From the NCBI RefSeq assembly GCF_900091725.1, contig NZ_FMBW01000030.1, positions 310,001-374,000 of the forward strand: a stretch of DNA of 64,000 nucleotides. The letters are read 5' to 3'. Every line of letters begins with the position of its first letter. Within the stretch, counting starts at the first letter, position 1. This DNA is from Streptomyces sp. DvalAA-43 (lineage in GTDB: Bacteria > Actinomycetota > Actinomycetes > Streptomycetales > Streptomycetaceae). The position numbers and the translations under genes were made by a program. This document shows, piece after piece, positions 24,846-32,658 of this stretch. The notes under the pieces are model-generated. The model made no database searches, was not told the DNA's origin, and was given only the letters and a program-made list of their open reading frames with translations.

Positions 24846-26309
24846 TTGAACGCCGTCGACCTTCTCAGGTCACCCAACACCGTACTGGCCAACGCTGTTG
24901 ACGATGCTCTGGACGTGCTTCGCCCGCGTCTCCTTGAGACCGGAGCGGAACGAATCGATTTCACCGTGGGGACGCAGCTCAACGGGCGCCCCCATATCGG
25001 GACGCACTTGGTGCAGTCCCTGTCGTTCCTGGTTGCCGAGCGGGCCAGGGACGAGTTCGGGATCGAGACGGTCGTCGACTTCGTCGCGCTGGACAACGCC
25101 CCCGCCGAGACGATCACCCGGGACGGCCGAAAGTATCAGCTGTCCTACCACCACCAACGCGGCGCCCATGGCATCCGCGCCCTCGTCGCCGAGCACTACT
25201 CCCCACTCCTGAAGGCAATGACCCGCCGCACCGGCGTGGAATACCGGGTCGGCACCTACACCGAGCAGCAGGCCGGTCCAGAGTTCCGGGCTGAGTTCCT
25301 GCGGACGCTGGAGCACTTGGACGAAATCCGGTTCTGGCTGGCCCCGGCCAGGGGAATCGCTCACATCCGGCTGCCGTGCCCGGTGTGCGGATGGGCGGAG
25401 AAGCACGCCGATCACACGCGGCTGCTGGAGCTGGACGGCTCGGGCGCCCTGTTCGAGGCAAGGTGCCACACGCACGGCTGGTACGAGACGGACGTGACGC
25501 CCTTGGGCGGCGGCTACCTGGATTTGGCGACTCTGTGCCGCAATGTCGTCAAGGAACGGTCCTGCCGCCCTGCGGACGGCACGTTGCACGTCATGGTGAA
25601 GGGCGGCGACTGGACGTTCGGCTGCCAGTTGGTGGACGGCGCACACGCGGCCATCGGCCCATCTGCCGCCCCGGTGCCGCTTCGGATCTTCACCCCTCAG
25701 ATCCTCGGCAGCGACGGCGGGAAACTCTCCAAGAGTCTCCTGAACGCGACTGCCGACGCCGGAGACCCGTCGGGAGGCAGCACCGCCGAGTGGCTGCTGA
25801 ATCCGGCGGTGTGGCCCGGCACGCAAGCGGACTACGTGGAAGCGCTCACCGGTGTCGGGGAGCTGATGCTCAGCGATCCGAGGCACTTCTACCGGTCCTA
25901 CACCACGACCGCATTGGAAACTCTGATGACCAGCCGCCGACCTGCCAGGAACCAGTCCCAGGCACATGGCCGTCCCCGCAGCATCCAGATCTACAAGCAG
26001 TACTTCGACCTGATCGCCGATGGTTCCAAGACCGTCGAAGTCCGGGTGGCCTACGACTCGATGAAACGGATCAAGGCCGGAGACCTGCTCAACTTCACCT
26101 GTCGCGGTGAAGAGTGCCTGACCCGAGTCAAGCGCGTCGGCCGGTACCGGACGTTCAAGGAGATGCTCGGCACCGAGGACGTGAAGGCAGTCAACCCGAA
26201 CGCCACCGCGGCCGAACAGTTGCGGGCGGTTCAGGCGATCTTCCCGCCTCACAAGGAAGCCCTCGGTGTCCTCACGTTCGAGATCGAGCGGGTGGACGCC
26301 GATGAATAG
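24846..26309 (+). CDS. Class I aminoacyl-tRNA synthetase-like protein fused to an ASCH domain
   Basis: A 487-aa two-domain protein. Residues 1-370 look like a class I synthetase catalytic core, nearest in layout to class I LysRS: HIGH-type motif GRPHIGTHL near 50, a knuckle CPVCGW near 178 with RCHTHGW near 205, and a KMSKS-type motif GGKLSKSLL near 294. The anticodon-binding domain expected after it is missing. Residues 378-485 instead form an ASCH (PUA-like) domain: QIYKQYFDLIADGSKTVEVR, then KAGDLLNFTCRGEE. TTG 24846 has GGAGG 7 nt upstream. It overlaps the phosphatase by 8 nt. Probably acts on a nucleotide, aminoacyl-AMP or tRNA; role unknown. Confidence 0.8.
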   Translation: MNAVDLLRSPNTVLANAVDDALDVLRPRLLETGAERIDFTVGTQLNGRPHIGTHLVQSLSFLVAERARDEFGIETVVDFVALDNAPAETITRDGRKYQLSYHHQRGAHGIRALVAEHYSPLLKAMTRRTGVEYRVGTYTEQQAGPEFRAEFLRTLEHLDEIRFWLAPARGIAHIRLPCPVCGWAEKHADHTRLLELDGSGALFEARCHTHGWYETDVTPLGGGYLDLATLCRNVVKERSCRPADGTLHVMVKGGDWTFGCQLVDGAHAAIGPSAAPVPLRIFTPQILGSDGGKLSKSLLNATADAGDPSGGSTAEWLLNPAVWPGTQADYVEALTGVGELMLSDPRHFYRSYTTTALETLMTSRRPARNQSQAHGRPRSIQIYKQYFDLIADGSKTVEVRVAYDSMKRIKAGDLLNFTCRGEECLTRVKRVGRYRTFKEMLGTEDVKAVNPNATAAEQLRAVQAIFPPHKEALGVLTFEIERVDADE

Positions 26310-26721
26310 GCCCCGGCGGGTGCTGGTGGTCTGCAAGGGCAACCACTGCCGGTCCCCGATCGCGGCCGTGGTCATCGCCGAGCGATCCGGGGGGACACTG
26401 GAGGTGCGCTCGGCCGGCACCCGCGACTGGCATGTCGGCAAGCCCGCCCATCCCCTGGCGGTGGAGGCCGCCGCCGCCTTCGGCTACGACCTCACCGAGC
26501 ACCGGGGCCGGCTCCTGGACGAGGACCTTCTCTCCTGGGCTGACGACCTGATGGCAGTGGACGGCGAAACCGCCCTGGCCGTCGAAGCACTGGCCGGTCC
26601 GGGCCGACCGGTCTCCGTCCTCGGCGAGGGCATCACCGACCCCTGGGGAGGCGGCCAGGAGGTCTTCGCCAGAACCGTCCTGGAGATCCAGGAAGTCATC
26701 GGGATGCCCCATACGGCCTGA
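26302..26721 (+). CDS. Low-molecular-weight phosphotyrosine-phosphatase-like protein
   Basis: A 139-aa cytoplasmic protein of the LMW-PTP/arsenate-reductase fold. The P-loop C-X5-R is present as VVCKGNHCRSPIA (Cys11, Arg17), SAGTRDW follows at about 45, and the general-acid Asp sits in ITDPWGGG near 112, so catalysis is likely intact. ATG 26302 lies 8 nt inside the end of the synthetase-ASCH gene, so translation is coupled. It may remove phosphate from protein or a phosphorylated nucleotide product of its partner. Arsenate reduction is less likely: the downstream Cys pair is missing. Confidence 0.85.
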   Translation: MNRPRRVLVVCKGNHCRSPIAAVVIAERSGGTLEVRSAGTRDWHVGKPAHPLAVEAAAAFGYDLTEHRGRLLDEDLLSWADDLMAVDGETALAVEALAGPGRPVSVLGEGITDPWGGGQEVFARTVLEIQEVIGMPHTA

Positions 26722-26910
26722 ACGCCATCACGAGCAGCCCGGCCGTCCATTGTTCCTCGTGGAAAAGCGGTCCGCTGTTCCCCGTAAAGGCGGTCCGCGC
26801 TACGAGCCCTCAAAGGTCACTGGTGTCCTGCTGGCACCCGGGCTGGTTCACCTCAGCTCCGAGACCACACCGGATGGAGACCGGGCACGGCGGAGTTCGC
26901 CCTGGCGCGG

Positions 26911-26982
26911 AATCAGGAGGCCGACAGGGCACCCGTGTCGTGATCCGCGTCGCCCTCCGGGTCGTCGCCGCCGGTCGCCGCG
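26911..26982. repeat. Right copy of the 72-bp direct repeat (candidate attachment site)
   Basis: It matches 22786-22857 at 71 of 72 positions. On the minus strand it forms the intact 3' end (ATGGDDPEGDADHDTGALSA and S, then stop 26913-26915) of the secreted-protein gene. It defines the right border of the candidate insertion. Confidence 0.9.
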
Positions 26983-27353
26983 GACTCCGGGGGCGCGGGG
27001 GCCGGGGGCAGGTTGTCCTCGTCGTCCTCGTCGGCCTGTTCGTCGGGGGCCGCCTGGACGCCCACGGCCTGGGAGGACGAGACGTTCTGGTCGATCGCGC
27101 CGCCGCCGCCGTCGTGGTCGCTGCCCGCCGTGCCCTTGCTGAAGGGGCCCAGCACGTTGAGCGTGCGGTCCACCTCCAGCCAGGAGTCGGCGTTGGAGTT
27201 GTCGATGGTGATCAGGGAGGGCCCGTGGTGGGTCTCCATGCCACCGTCCGGGGCGTCGGCCCAGGCGGTGCCGGTGGCCAACTGGCCCTGACAGAGGGCG
27301 CCGAGGGCGATCACCAGGGCGGCCCGTGCCCTGGACTGGACGGTTCGTGCCAT
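26913..27353 (-). CDS. Secreted acidic hypothetical protein
   Basis: A 146-aa protein with a Sec signal peptide (positively charged MARTVQSRARA, hydrophobic core, likely cleavage after GTAWA near residue 32). The mature part is Gly/Asp-rich with a Pro- and acid-rich tail ending DDPEGDADHDTGALSAS. No family recognised. A GAAGGAC lies about 10 nt before ATG 27353. Its last 22 codons are duplicated at 22786-22857, suggesting that the 3' end was used or created during an insertion event. Promoter separated from the upstream gene by a strong hairpin. Confidence 0.75.
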   Translation of the reverse strand: MARTVQSRARAALVIALGALCQGQLATGTAWADAPDGGMETHHGPSLITIDNSNADSWLEVDRTLNVLGPFSKGTAGSDHDGGGGAIDQNVSSSQAVGVQAAPDEQADEDDEDNLPPAPAPPESAATGGDDPEGDADHDTGALSAS

Positions 27354-27389
27354 GGGTCCGTGTCCTTCTCTCGCTGTGGTTCACGTGGT

Positions 27390-27433
27390 GCCGGGGCCCC
27401 GTGGGGCGTGGGGGTGCGCCACGGGGCCCCGGC
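27390..27433 (-). terminator. Perfect 15-bp hairpin after the PEP-mutase-like gene
   Basis: GCCGGGGCCCCGTGG (27390-27404) pairs with CCACGGGGCCCCGGC (27419-27433), 14-nt loop, between the minus-strand stop at 27490 and the next start at 27353. Confidence 0.75.
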
Positions 27434-27489
27434 GTTCGGGCGGAGCGGATGCGGCCGGGCGCTCCCCCGCTCCCGGCGCGCAGTCCGCG

Positions 27490-28359
27490 TCAGACGGTCA
27501 CGGCCACGGGCTCGGGGGCCGGGTGATGCCTGCTGATGTTCTTCTCCAGCAGCTCCGTCGAACGCTGCACCCCGATCCCCTCGGCCGGGACGAACTCGGG
27601 GAGCCGCCCGTCGGACTGCCTGAGATCCGTCAGCGCGCTGTCGATCGCCGCGTGCGCGGCGAAGAGGCAGGGGGTGCTGTAGATGGCCACCTGGCACTCC
27701 AGATCGGCCAGTTCGGAGAGCGAGAGCCGGGGCGACTTGCCGCCCGCGATCTGGTTGAAGAGCAGCGGCTTGTCACCGACCACCCTCCGGATGCGCTTGA
27801 TCCACTCGACGCTGCGCACCCCGTCGACCAGGACGACATCGGCGTCCGTCTCGGCCAGCGCCTGGGCCCGGCGCAGGATGTCGGACTCCTCCGTGGCGTC
27901 CGTGCGGGCGACGACCACCAGGTCCCGCCTGCTCTCCAGCACCAGGTTGAGCTTCTCCAGGTACTCCTCCAGCGGCAGCACCTGCTTGCCGTCCGCGTGA
28001 CCGCACCTGCGGGGGCGCTTCTGGTCCTCCAGGATGATGCCGGAGGCGCCGATCCGCTCCAGCCGCTGCACCACGTGGCAGGCGACCTCGGGGTCGACAT
28101 AGCCGTCGTCGATGTCGACCAGCAGGTGGTGGGAGGGGAAGGCCAGCCGCAGCCGCTCCACGAAGGCCACCATGTCCGGCCACGCGATGAAGCCGATGTC
28201 GGGGAGCCCGTAGTGGGAGGCGGCGAAGCCGAATCCGGACACGAAGAATCCGTCGTAGTGGCGGGCCACGACGGAGGCCGAGTACATGTCGTAAATACCG
28301 ATGAGCGGGGTCGTCCCCGGAGATCGGACTTCTTCTCTCAGTGCAGTTCCGTAGCGCAC
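27490..28359 (-). CDS. Isocitrate lyase/PEP-mutase superfamily enzyme
   Basis: A 289-aa cytoplasmic TIM-barrel enzyme that makes or breaks C-C or P-C bonds in alpha-keto/phosphonate compounds. Motifs: PLIGIYDMYSASVVARHYDG (substrate entry), LLVDIDDGYVDPEVA (metal-binding Asp pair), IILEDQKRPRRCGH (Glu plus the RRCGH loop equivalent to KKCGH of isocitrate lyase), and VVVARTDA. GTG 28359 has GGAGAG 7 nt upstream. No other phosphonate genes are near, so methylisocitrate-lyase-like or hydrolase activity is as likely as PEP mutase. Monocistronic. Confidence 0.85.
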   Translation of the reverse strand: MRYGTALREEVRSPGTTPLIGIYDMYSASVVARHYDGFFVSGFGFAASHYGLPDIGFIAWPDMVAFVERLRLAFPSHHLLVDIDDGYVDPEVACHVVQRLERIGASGIILEDQKRPRRCGHADGKQVLPLEEYLEKLNLVLESRRDLVVVARTDATEESDILRRAQALAETDADVVLVDGVRSVEWIKRIRRVVGDKPLLFNQIAGGKSPRLSLSELADLECQVAIYSTPCLFAAHAAIDSALTDLRQSDGRLPEFVPAEGIGVQRSTELLEKNISRHHPAPEPVAVTV

Positions 28360-28856
28360 AGCGTCTCTCCTTGACCAATGGATGAACGGGTGAACGGGTG
28401 TCGAGCGATGTCGTCCCGGGCTCTGCGTGCTCGTCGGTGCCCGGCCCCGGAGCCACCGAGGGCACGGATACGGGAACACCACGCACAGCACTCGCCCGCG
28501 AAAGAGGCGGCGGCGTTCCTGCCGCACGGGACGTAAAACTGCCCTCTTGCGAAGACGCGTACATCTATACAGACGTGACCGTGTCTTTACCTAGGGGCGC
28601 GCCGCTTTTTACCTTGCGTGCGAGTCTTTGCGGGTGTGCGCCGGGGGCCTGCCGGAGGCGCGAAGAATCCGGCGGGTGTTTCCTTTCGGATCATCCGAAA
28701 CAACAACTCGGGAAAGCGCCGAATACCTTGTGTATGCACCATGTTGACGTTTCACGGGACCGCCGGAGCGGCAGCGGCGAGGGGCGCCGTCCGGTGTTCG
28801 ACCGGACGGATTCAGCAGTAACGTTCCCGCCGCTCCGGGAGCCGTCGACGGCAGCT
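28360..28856. other. 497-bp intergenic region, partly AT-richer
   Basis: No gene seen. The part at 28555-28620 is unusually low in GC and holds a TATAGAT-like -10 element for the minus-strand PEP-mutase-like gene near 28566. A hairpin terminator for the APH gene lies at 28787-28809. The long leader (about 200 nt) of the PEP-mutase gene could contain a regulatory RNA, but no known riboswitch pattern was recognised. Confidence 0.4.
28787..28809 (-). terminator. Hairpin downstream of the APH-like gene
   Basis: CCGTCCGGT (28787-28795), GTTCG loop, ACCGGACGG (28801-28809): a perfect 9-bp stem, 48 bases past the stop at 28857. Confidence 0.5.
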
Positions 28857-29816
28857 CTACCGGTCGAACTGTTCGAGAAGGCTTTCCACATAGGTTTCCA
28901 GGCGCTCCGCGAGCACCCCGGGCGTCAGATCGGTCCGGCCCAGCTCTCGCCACGGAACCGCCAGCTTCTCCGCGTCCGGGGCGTAGCCGAGCGCGTCCAG
29001 CAGCCGCCAGTACAGGTGGTCCGCACCCGTGGCCAACCGCCCGCCCGCCTCCTCGTACCGTCCGGCGAATCCCATCCCGGCCGGGACGCCGTGCAGCAGC
29101 GCCAGCGCCGTCGAGCAGTGGGCGACGTCCAGGTCGGCCGGGCCCCAGGAGGTCTCGACCCAGTCGACGACTCCGCCGATCCGGAGGCCCGCCCCTTCGC
29201 CGGTGAAGAGCACATTGCCCGGATGGAAGTCGCGGTGCAGGAACCGCGGGGCGTACGCGGGAGGTTCGCGACGGAGCACGTCCACCGCCCGCCGCCACAG
29301 CAGCGGCCGGCCGGTGCCCTCGGGCACCCGCACCCGGTCCGGCGCGGTCCACGCCTCGTAGTCGCGCGGCCGGGTCGCGTCGGTCACCCGTACCCGATGG
29401 ATGTCGGCCAACTGCTCCGCCAGCAGGCGGATTCGCTCCTGCGCCCCGGCGTCACCGACCTCCACCCGGCCGGGCAGCAGCGTCATCAACAGCGAGGGGT
29501 GGTCGCAGTGTTCACCCCCGGCGTCGACGGCCACGCACCGGGCCGCCGGAACGCCGGTGCCGTCCAGCAGCCCCAGGATGTCCGCCTCCCGGGTGAGCAG
29601 CCCCGGCGCATGCCGTACGTAGAAGGGCTTGACGAAGGACCTCAGCACGAGCGAACGCCCGCCCTGCGGACCGGAGATGTCCAGCCGCCGCATCCGCGAG
29701 CTCCAGCCACCGCGCAGCCGCTCCGAGCCCGTGATCCGCTCGCCCGGCGCGAGGTGCTTCTCGACCCACGCCCGGGTCGCCGCCCAGCCGGATCCGTCGT
29801 CCGCGTTTTCGTCCAT
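28857..29816 (-). CDS. Aminoglycoside-phosphotransferase-family kinase
   Basis: A 319-aa protein-kinase-like-fold small-molecule kinase (APH family). The Brenner/catalytic motif is FLHRDFHPGNVLF near residue 192, followed by the metal-binding GGVVDWVETSWG near 215. The N-lobe has LRGGWSSRMRRL and SLVLRSFVKPF. It transfers phosphate from ATP to a hydroxyl; an antibiotic substrate is not implied, since many Streptomyces paralogues act on metabolites. ATG 29816. Alone between unrelated genes. Confidence 0.87.
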   Translation of the reverse strand: MDENADDGSGWAATRAWVEKHLAPGERITGSERLRGGWSSRMRRLDISGPQGGRSLVLRSFVKPFYVRHAPGLLTREADILGLLDGTGVPAARCVAVDAGGEHCDHPSLLMTLLPGRVEVGDAGAQERIRLLAEQLADIHRVRVTDATRPRDYEAWTAPDRVRVPEGTGRPLLWRRAVDVLRREPPAYAPRFLHRDFHPGNVLFTGEGAGLRIGGVVDWVETSWGPADLDVAHCSTALALLHGVPAGMGFAGRYEEAGGRLATGADHLYWRLLDALGYAPDAEKLAVPWRELGRTDLTPGVLAERLETYVESLLEQFDR

Positions 29817-29998
29817 GCGGGGAGCCTACGCACCGCACTCATGATCGCCCGGCGTCCATATCGGGAATGCGTTTTCACTCGATGGGTGACCCGAGAAGTA
29901 CGCCTTCGCCGGGCAGGATTGCCGTGCTCGGAAGCCTCGGTGTGATCAGGCACCTTGCCGGTCACGCAAAAGAGAATCCGAAAGACAAGGAGCACTTC

Positions 29999-30502
29999 AT
30001 GACCCGCATCGGTCTGCTGGCCGCCCGCACACTCGTCGTCGCCGCCGCATCGGCCCTGTTGGTGACCGGCACCGCACAGGCCGCCGCACCGGCGAAGTAC
30101 GCGAAGCACGAGGACGCCGCCGCCGTACTCAGGAAGGCAGGGGTGACATGGACGTCCAGCGGCGGCTGCTCCAACTGGAACAAGCGCACGTGTACGTCGT
30201 TCACGCGGATCAACAAGGCGTCCGTCGAAGGCGTCATCGCGTTCAAGAAGGCCAGCGGCTGCAAGGTGGTCATCACCGGCGGCACGGAGGCGGGGCACAG
30301 CTCCGGCACGTACAGCCACCGCAACGGCTACAAGACCGACATCTCCACCAAGGTCTCGTGCGTCAACACCTACATCACACGCAAGTTCGCCAAGGCGGGC
30401 AAGCGCAGTGACGGGGCTGCCCTGTACAAGTCCCCGGCGGGGAACGTCTACGCGAATGAGGGCAGCCACTGGGACATCACGCACTACAACGGCAAGGCGT
30501 AG
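29999..30502 (+). CDS. Small secreted peptidase-like protein of the M15/LAS fold
   Basis: A 167-aa exported protein with a Sec signal (ARTLVVAAASALLVTGTAQA, cleavage near residue 28). The mature part retains H-X6-D (HRNGYKTD) near residue 107 and an HWDITH motif near residue 158, matching the zinc ligands and catalytic arrangement of LAS peptidases (VanY, MepA, phage L-alanyl-D-glutamate endopeptidases). Two Cys pairs may form disulfides. AAGGAG lies 7 nt before ATG 29999. A cell-wall peptidase role is likely but unproven; the core is smaller than usual. Confidence 0.65.
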   Translation: MTRIGLLAARTLVVAAASALLVTGTAQAAAPAKYAKHEDAAAVLRKAGVTWTSSGGCSNWNKRTCTSFTRINKASVEGVIAFKKASGCKVVITGGTEAGHSSGTYSHRNGYKTDISTKVSCVNTYITRKFAKAGKRSDGAALYKSPAGNVYANEGSHWDITHYNGKA

Positions 30503-30637
30503 GAACAGCAAGGGGCAGCGTGTGGCGGGCCATGTGCCCGCGCACACCGTGTCCGGGCAGGTCGTCGGCCACCAGCCGCGGCGGCCGGCGTCCGGAACCG
30601 ACCTGGGCGCCCCGCGCCTTGTGCGGAGCGGCCCCTC

Positions 30638-32563
30638 TCACTTCCGGTACAGCGCCTCGATCTCCTCCGCGAAGTCCCGTGCGATGACATCCCGCTTCAG
30701 CTTCAGCGAGGGCGTCAGCCGGCCGCTCTCCTCCGTGAAGTCCACCGGCAGCACGGCGAATTCGCGGATCGACTCCGCGCGGGAGACCAGCCGGTTGGCC
30801 TCGTCGACGGCACGTCGCAGCGCCGTGCGCAGCTCCTCGTCGTCGACGAGTTCCCGGATCGGCACGTGCTGCTTCTTCTTCATCTGCCGCCAGTGGGCGA
30901 GCCCGTCCGGCTCCAGAGTGATCAGGGCGGTGACGAAGGGGCGGTTGTCGCCGACCACCATGCACTGGCCGACCAGGGGGTGGGCGCGCAGCCAGTCCTC
31001 CAGGGGCGCCGGGGTGACGTTCTTGCCGCCGGAGGTGATGATGATGTCCTTCTTGCGGCCGGTGATCGTGAGATAGCCGTCCGCGTCGAGCGCGCCCAGG
31101 TCTCCGGTGGCGAACCAGCCGCCCTCCTGCGCGGGTACGGCCCGGCCCTGTCCGGCGTCCCAGTAGCCCTGGAACACCTGCCTGCCGCCGAGCAGCACCT
31201 CGCCGTCGTCCGCGATCCGTACGGCGGTGCCGGGCAGCGGCCAGCCGACGGTGCCCAGGCGCGGCTTGAGCGGCGGGGTGACGGTGGCGGCGGCGGTGGT
31301 CTCGGTGAGGCCGTATCCCTCGAAGATCTCGATGCCCGCGCCCGCGTAGAACGCCGCGAGCCGGTGGCCCAGCGGGGAGCCGCCGCAGATCGCGTACCGG
31401 ACGTGTCCGCCGAGCGCGGCCCGGATGCGGCGGTAGACCAGCGGGTCGTACAGGGCACGGGCCGCCCGCAGGCCCATCCCCGGGCCGGGGCCGGTGCCGT
31501 GCTCGGCGGCCTCCACGGCCTCCCCGTACCGCTGGGCGATCCGCGCGGCGCGGTCGAACGACGAGGCGCGGCCCATCTTCTCGGCGGTGGCGCGGCCGGT
31601 GTTGTACACCTTCTCCAGCACGTACGGGATGGCCAGCAGGAACGACGGCCGGAACCCGGCGAGGTCGGCGAGCAGGTCATCCGTCCGGATCGACGGGGCG
31701 TGGCCGAGGCGGACCCGGGCGCGCAGACAGCCGATCGCGACCATCCGCCCGAAGACATGGGAGAGCGGGAGGAAGAGCAGGGTGGACGCGGGGTACTTGC
31801 TGACCGACTTGAAGACCGGGTGCAGGAGCTCGATCGCGTTGTCGACCTCGGCGAAGAAGTTGCCGTGGCTGAGGACACAGCCCTTGGGGCGGCCGGTGGT
31901 GCCGGAGGTGTAGATGAGGGTGGCGGGGGTCTCCGGTTCCAGTGTGGCGCGGCGGGCGGCGACGGTGTCGTCGGGGACGTCCCGGCCGAGGGTCTTCAGC
32001 CGCCCGAGCGCGCCCGTGTCGAACTGCCACAGATGGGCGAGGTCGCCGAGCTGCTTGCGTTCCTGGCTGATCAGCCGGCTCTGCTCCGCGGTCTCGACGG
32101 CGCACGCGACGGCGCCGGAGTCCTGGAGTATCCAGCGGGTCTGGAAGGCGGAGGAGGTCGGGTAGATGGGTACGGTGACGAGGCCGGCGGCCCAGGCCGC
32201 GAAGTCGAGCAGGGTCCACTCGTAGGTGGTCCGGGCCATGATCGCGATCCGGTCCCCGGCGCCGAGGCCCTCCGCGACGAGCCCCTTGGCGACGGCGAGC
32301 ACCTCGTCGGCGAACTCCGCCGCCGTCACGTCCTGCCAGCCGCCGTCCGGCCGCTTGCGGCTGAACGCGGCGTCGGCGGGCGCCTCGCGGGCGTTGTCGA
32401 ACGGGATCTCGGCGAGCGAGCCCCGGCGGACGGGCGGCGCGGCGGGCGGTACGGAGACCTGGCGCACCGAGCCGTCCGCGGCCCTGACCTTGGTCGGCTC
32501 GACGAGGACGGGGGCGGTGGGGGCCGGGGTGGTGGAACCGGGGGCGGTGGGTGGCGTGGACAC
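30638..32563 (-). CDS. Long-chain-fatty-acid-CoA ligase (AMP-forming)
   Basis: Acyl-adenylate-forming enzyme of 641 aa that activates fatty acids to CoA esters. Core motifs: TLIYTSGTTGRPKGCVLSHG near residue 214, GYGLTETTAAATV (A5), GWFATGDLGALDADGYL (A7), and GRKKDIIITSGGKNV (A8), with a final SLKLKRD lysine region. GTG 32563 has GAGGAG 7 nt upstream; frames extending further upstream lack coding character. It lies downstream of the thiolase gene on the same strand and near the FabG4/MaoC operon, giving a fatty-acid metabolism group. Confidence 0.92.
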   Translation of the reverse strand: MSTPPTAPGSTTPAPTAPVLVEPTKVRAADGSVRQVSVPPAAPPVRRGSLAEIPFDNAREAPADAAFSRKRPDGGWQDVTAAEFADEVLAVAKGLVAEGLGAGDRIAIMARTTYEWTLLDFAAWAAGLVTVPIYPTSSAFQTRWILQDSGAVACAVETAEQSRLISQERKQLGDLAHLWQFDTGALGRLKTLGRDVPDDTVAARRATLEPETPATLIYTSGTTGRPKGCVLSHGNFFAEVDNAIELLHPVFKSVSKYPASTLLFLPLSHVFGRMVAIGCLRARVRLGHAPSIRTDDLLADLAGFRPSFLLAIPYVLEKVYNTGRATAEKMGRASSFDRAARIAQRYGEAVEAAEHGTGPGPGMGLRAARALYDPLVYRRIRAALGGHVRYAICGGSPLGHRLAAFYAGAGIEIFEGYGLTETTAAATVTPPLKPRLGTVGWPLPGTAVRIADDGEVLLGGRQVFQGYWDAGQGRAVPAQEGGWFATGDLGALDADGYLTITGRKKDIIITSGGKNVTPAPLEDWLRAHPLVGQCMVVGDNRPFVTALITLEPDGLAHWRQMKKKQHVPIRELVDDEELRTALRRAVDEANRLVSRAESIREFAVLPVDFTEESGRLTPSLKLKRDVIARDFAEEIEALYRK

Positions 32564-32658
32564 GTGCGGCTCCTCAACATGGGGTCGGGTGATCTCGCCG
32601 GTTCCGTCCGGCGGCCGGGTCGTCAGGGGTGTCGGAGACGTCCGACGCGCCCGGGAAG

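Larger units (their letters stand above)
22786..26982. mobile_element. Candidate 4.1-kb insertion flanked by the 72-bp direct repeat
   Basis: The interval between the two repeats carries five genes: XRE regulator, DUF6879 protein and a 97-aa protein on the minus strand; synthetase-ASCH fusion and phosphatase on the plus strand. Duplication of a gene's 3' end at both borders is what site-specific integration into a coding 3' end leaves behind. No integrase or excisionase gene is visible inside, so the element may be a decayed or mobilised remnant, or the repeat arose by other recombination. Several cargo stretches have lower GC than the flanks. Confidence 0.55.

Noticed and set aside
26302..26721. 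Arsenate reductase (ArsC) for the LMW-PTP-fold protein
   Set aside because: The C-terminal redox Cys pair of thioredoxin-linked ArsC is missing and no ars genes are near.
22858..26910. Search for an integrase, excisionase or tRNA gene inside the repeat-bounded interval
   Set aside because: None of the frames shows tyrosine-recombinase (R-H-R-Y) or serine-recombinase motifs and no tRNA cloverleaf was seen, so the element is not claimed to be self-mobile.
26913..27353. Reading the 72-bp repeat as evidence of two full copies of the secreted-protein gene
   Set aside because: Only the last 22 codons are repeated at 22786; upstream sequence there is unrelated, so it is a 3'-end duplication, not a gene duplication.
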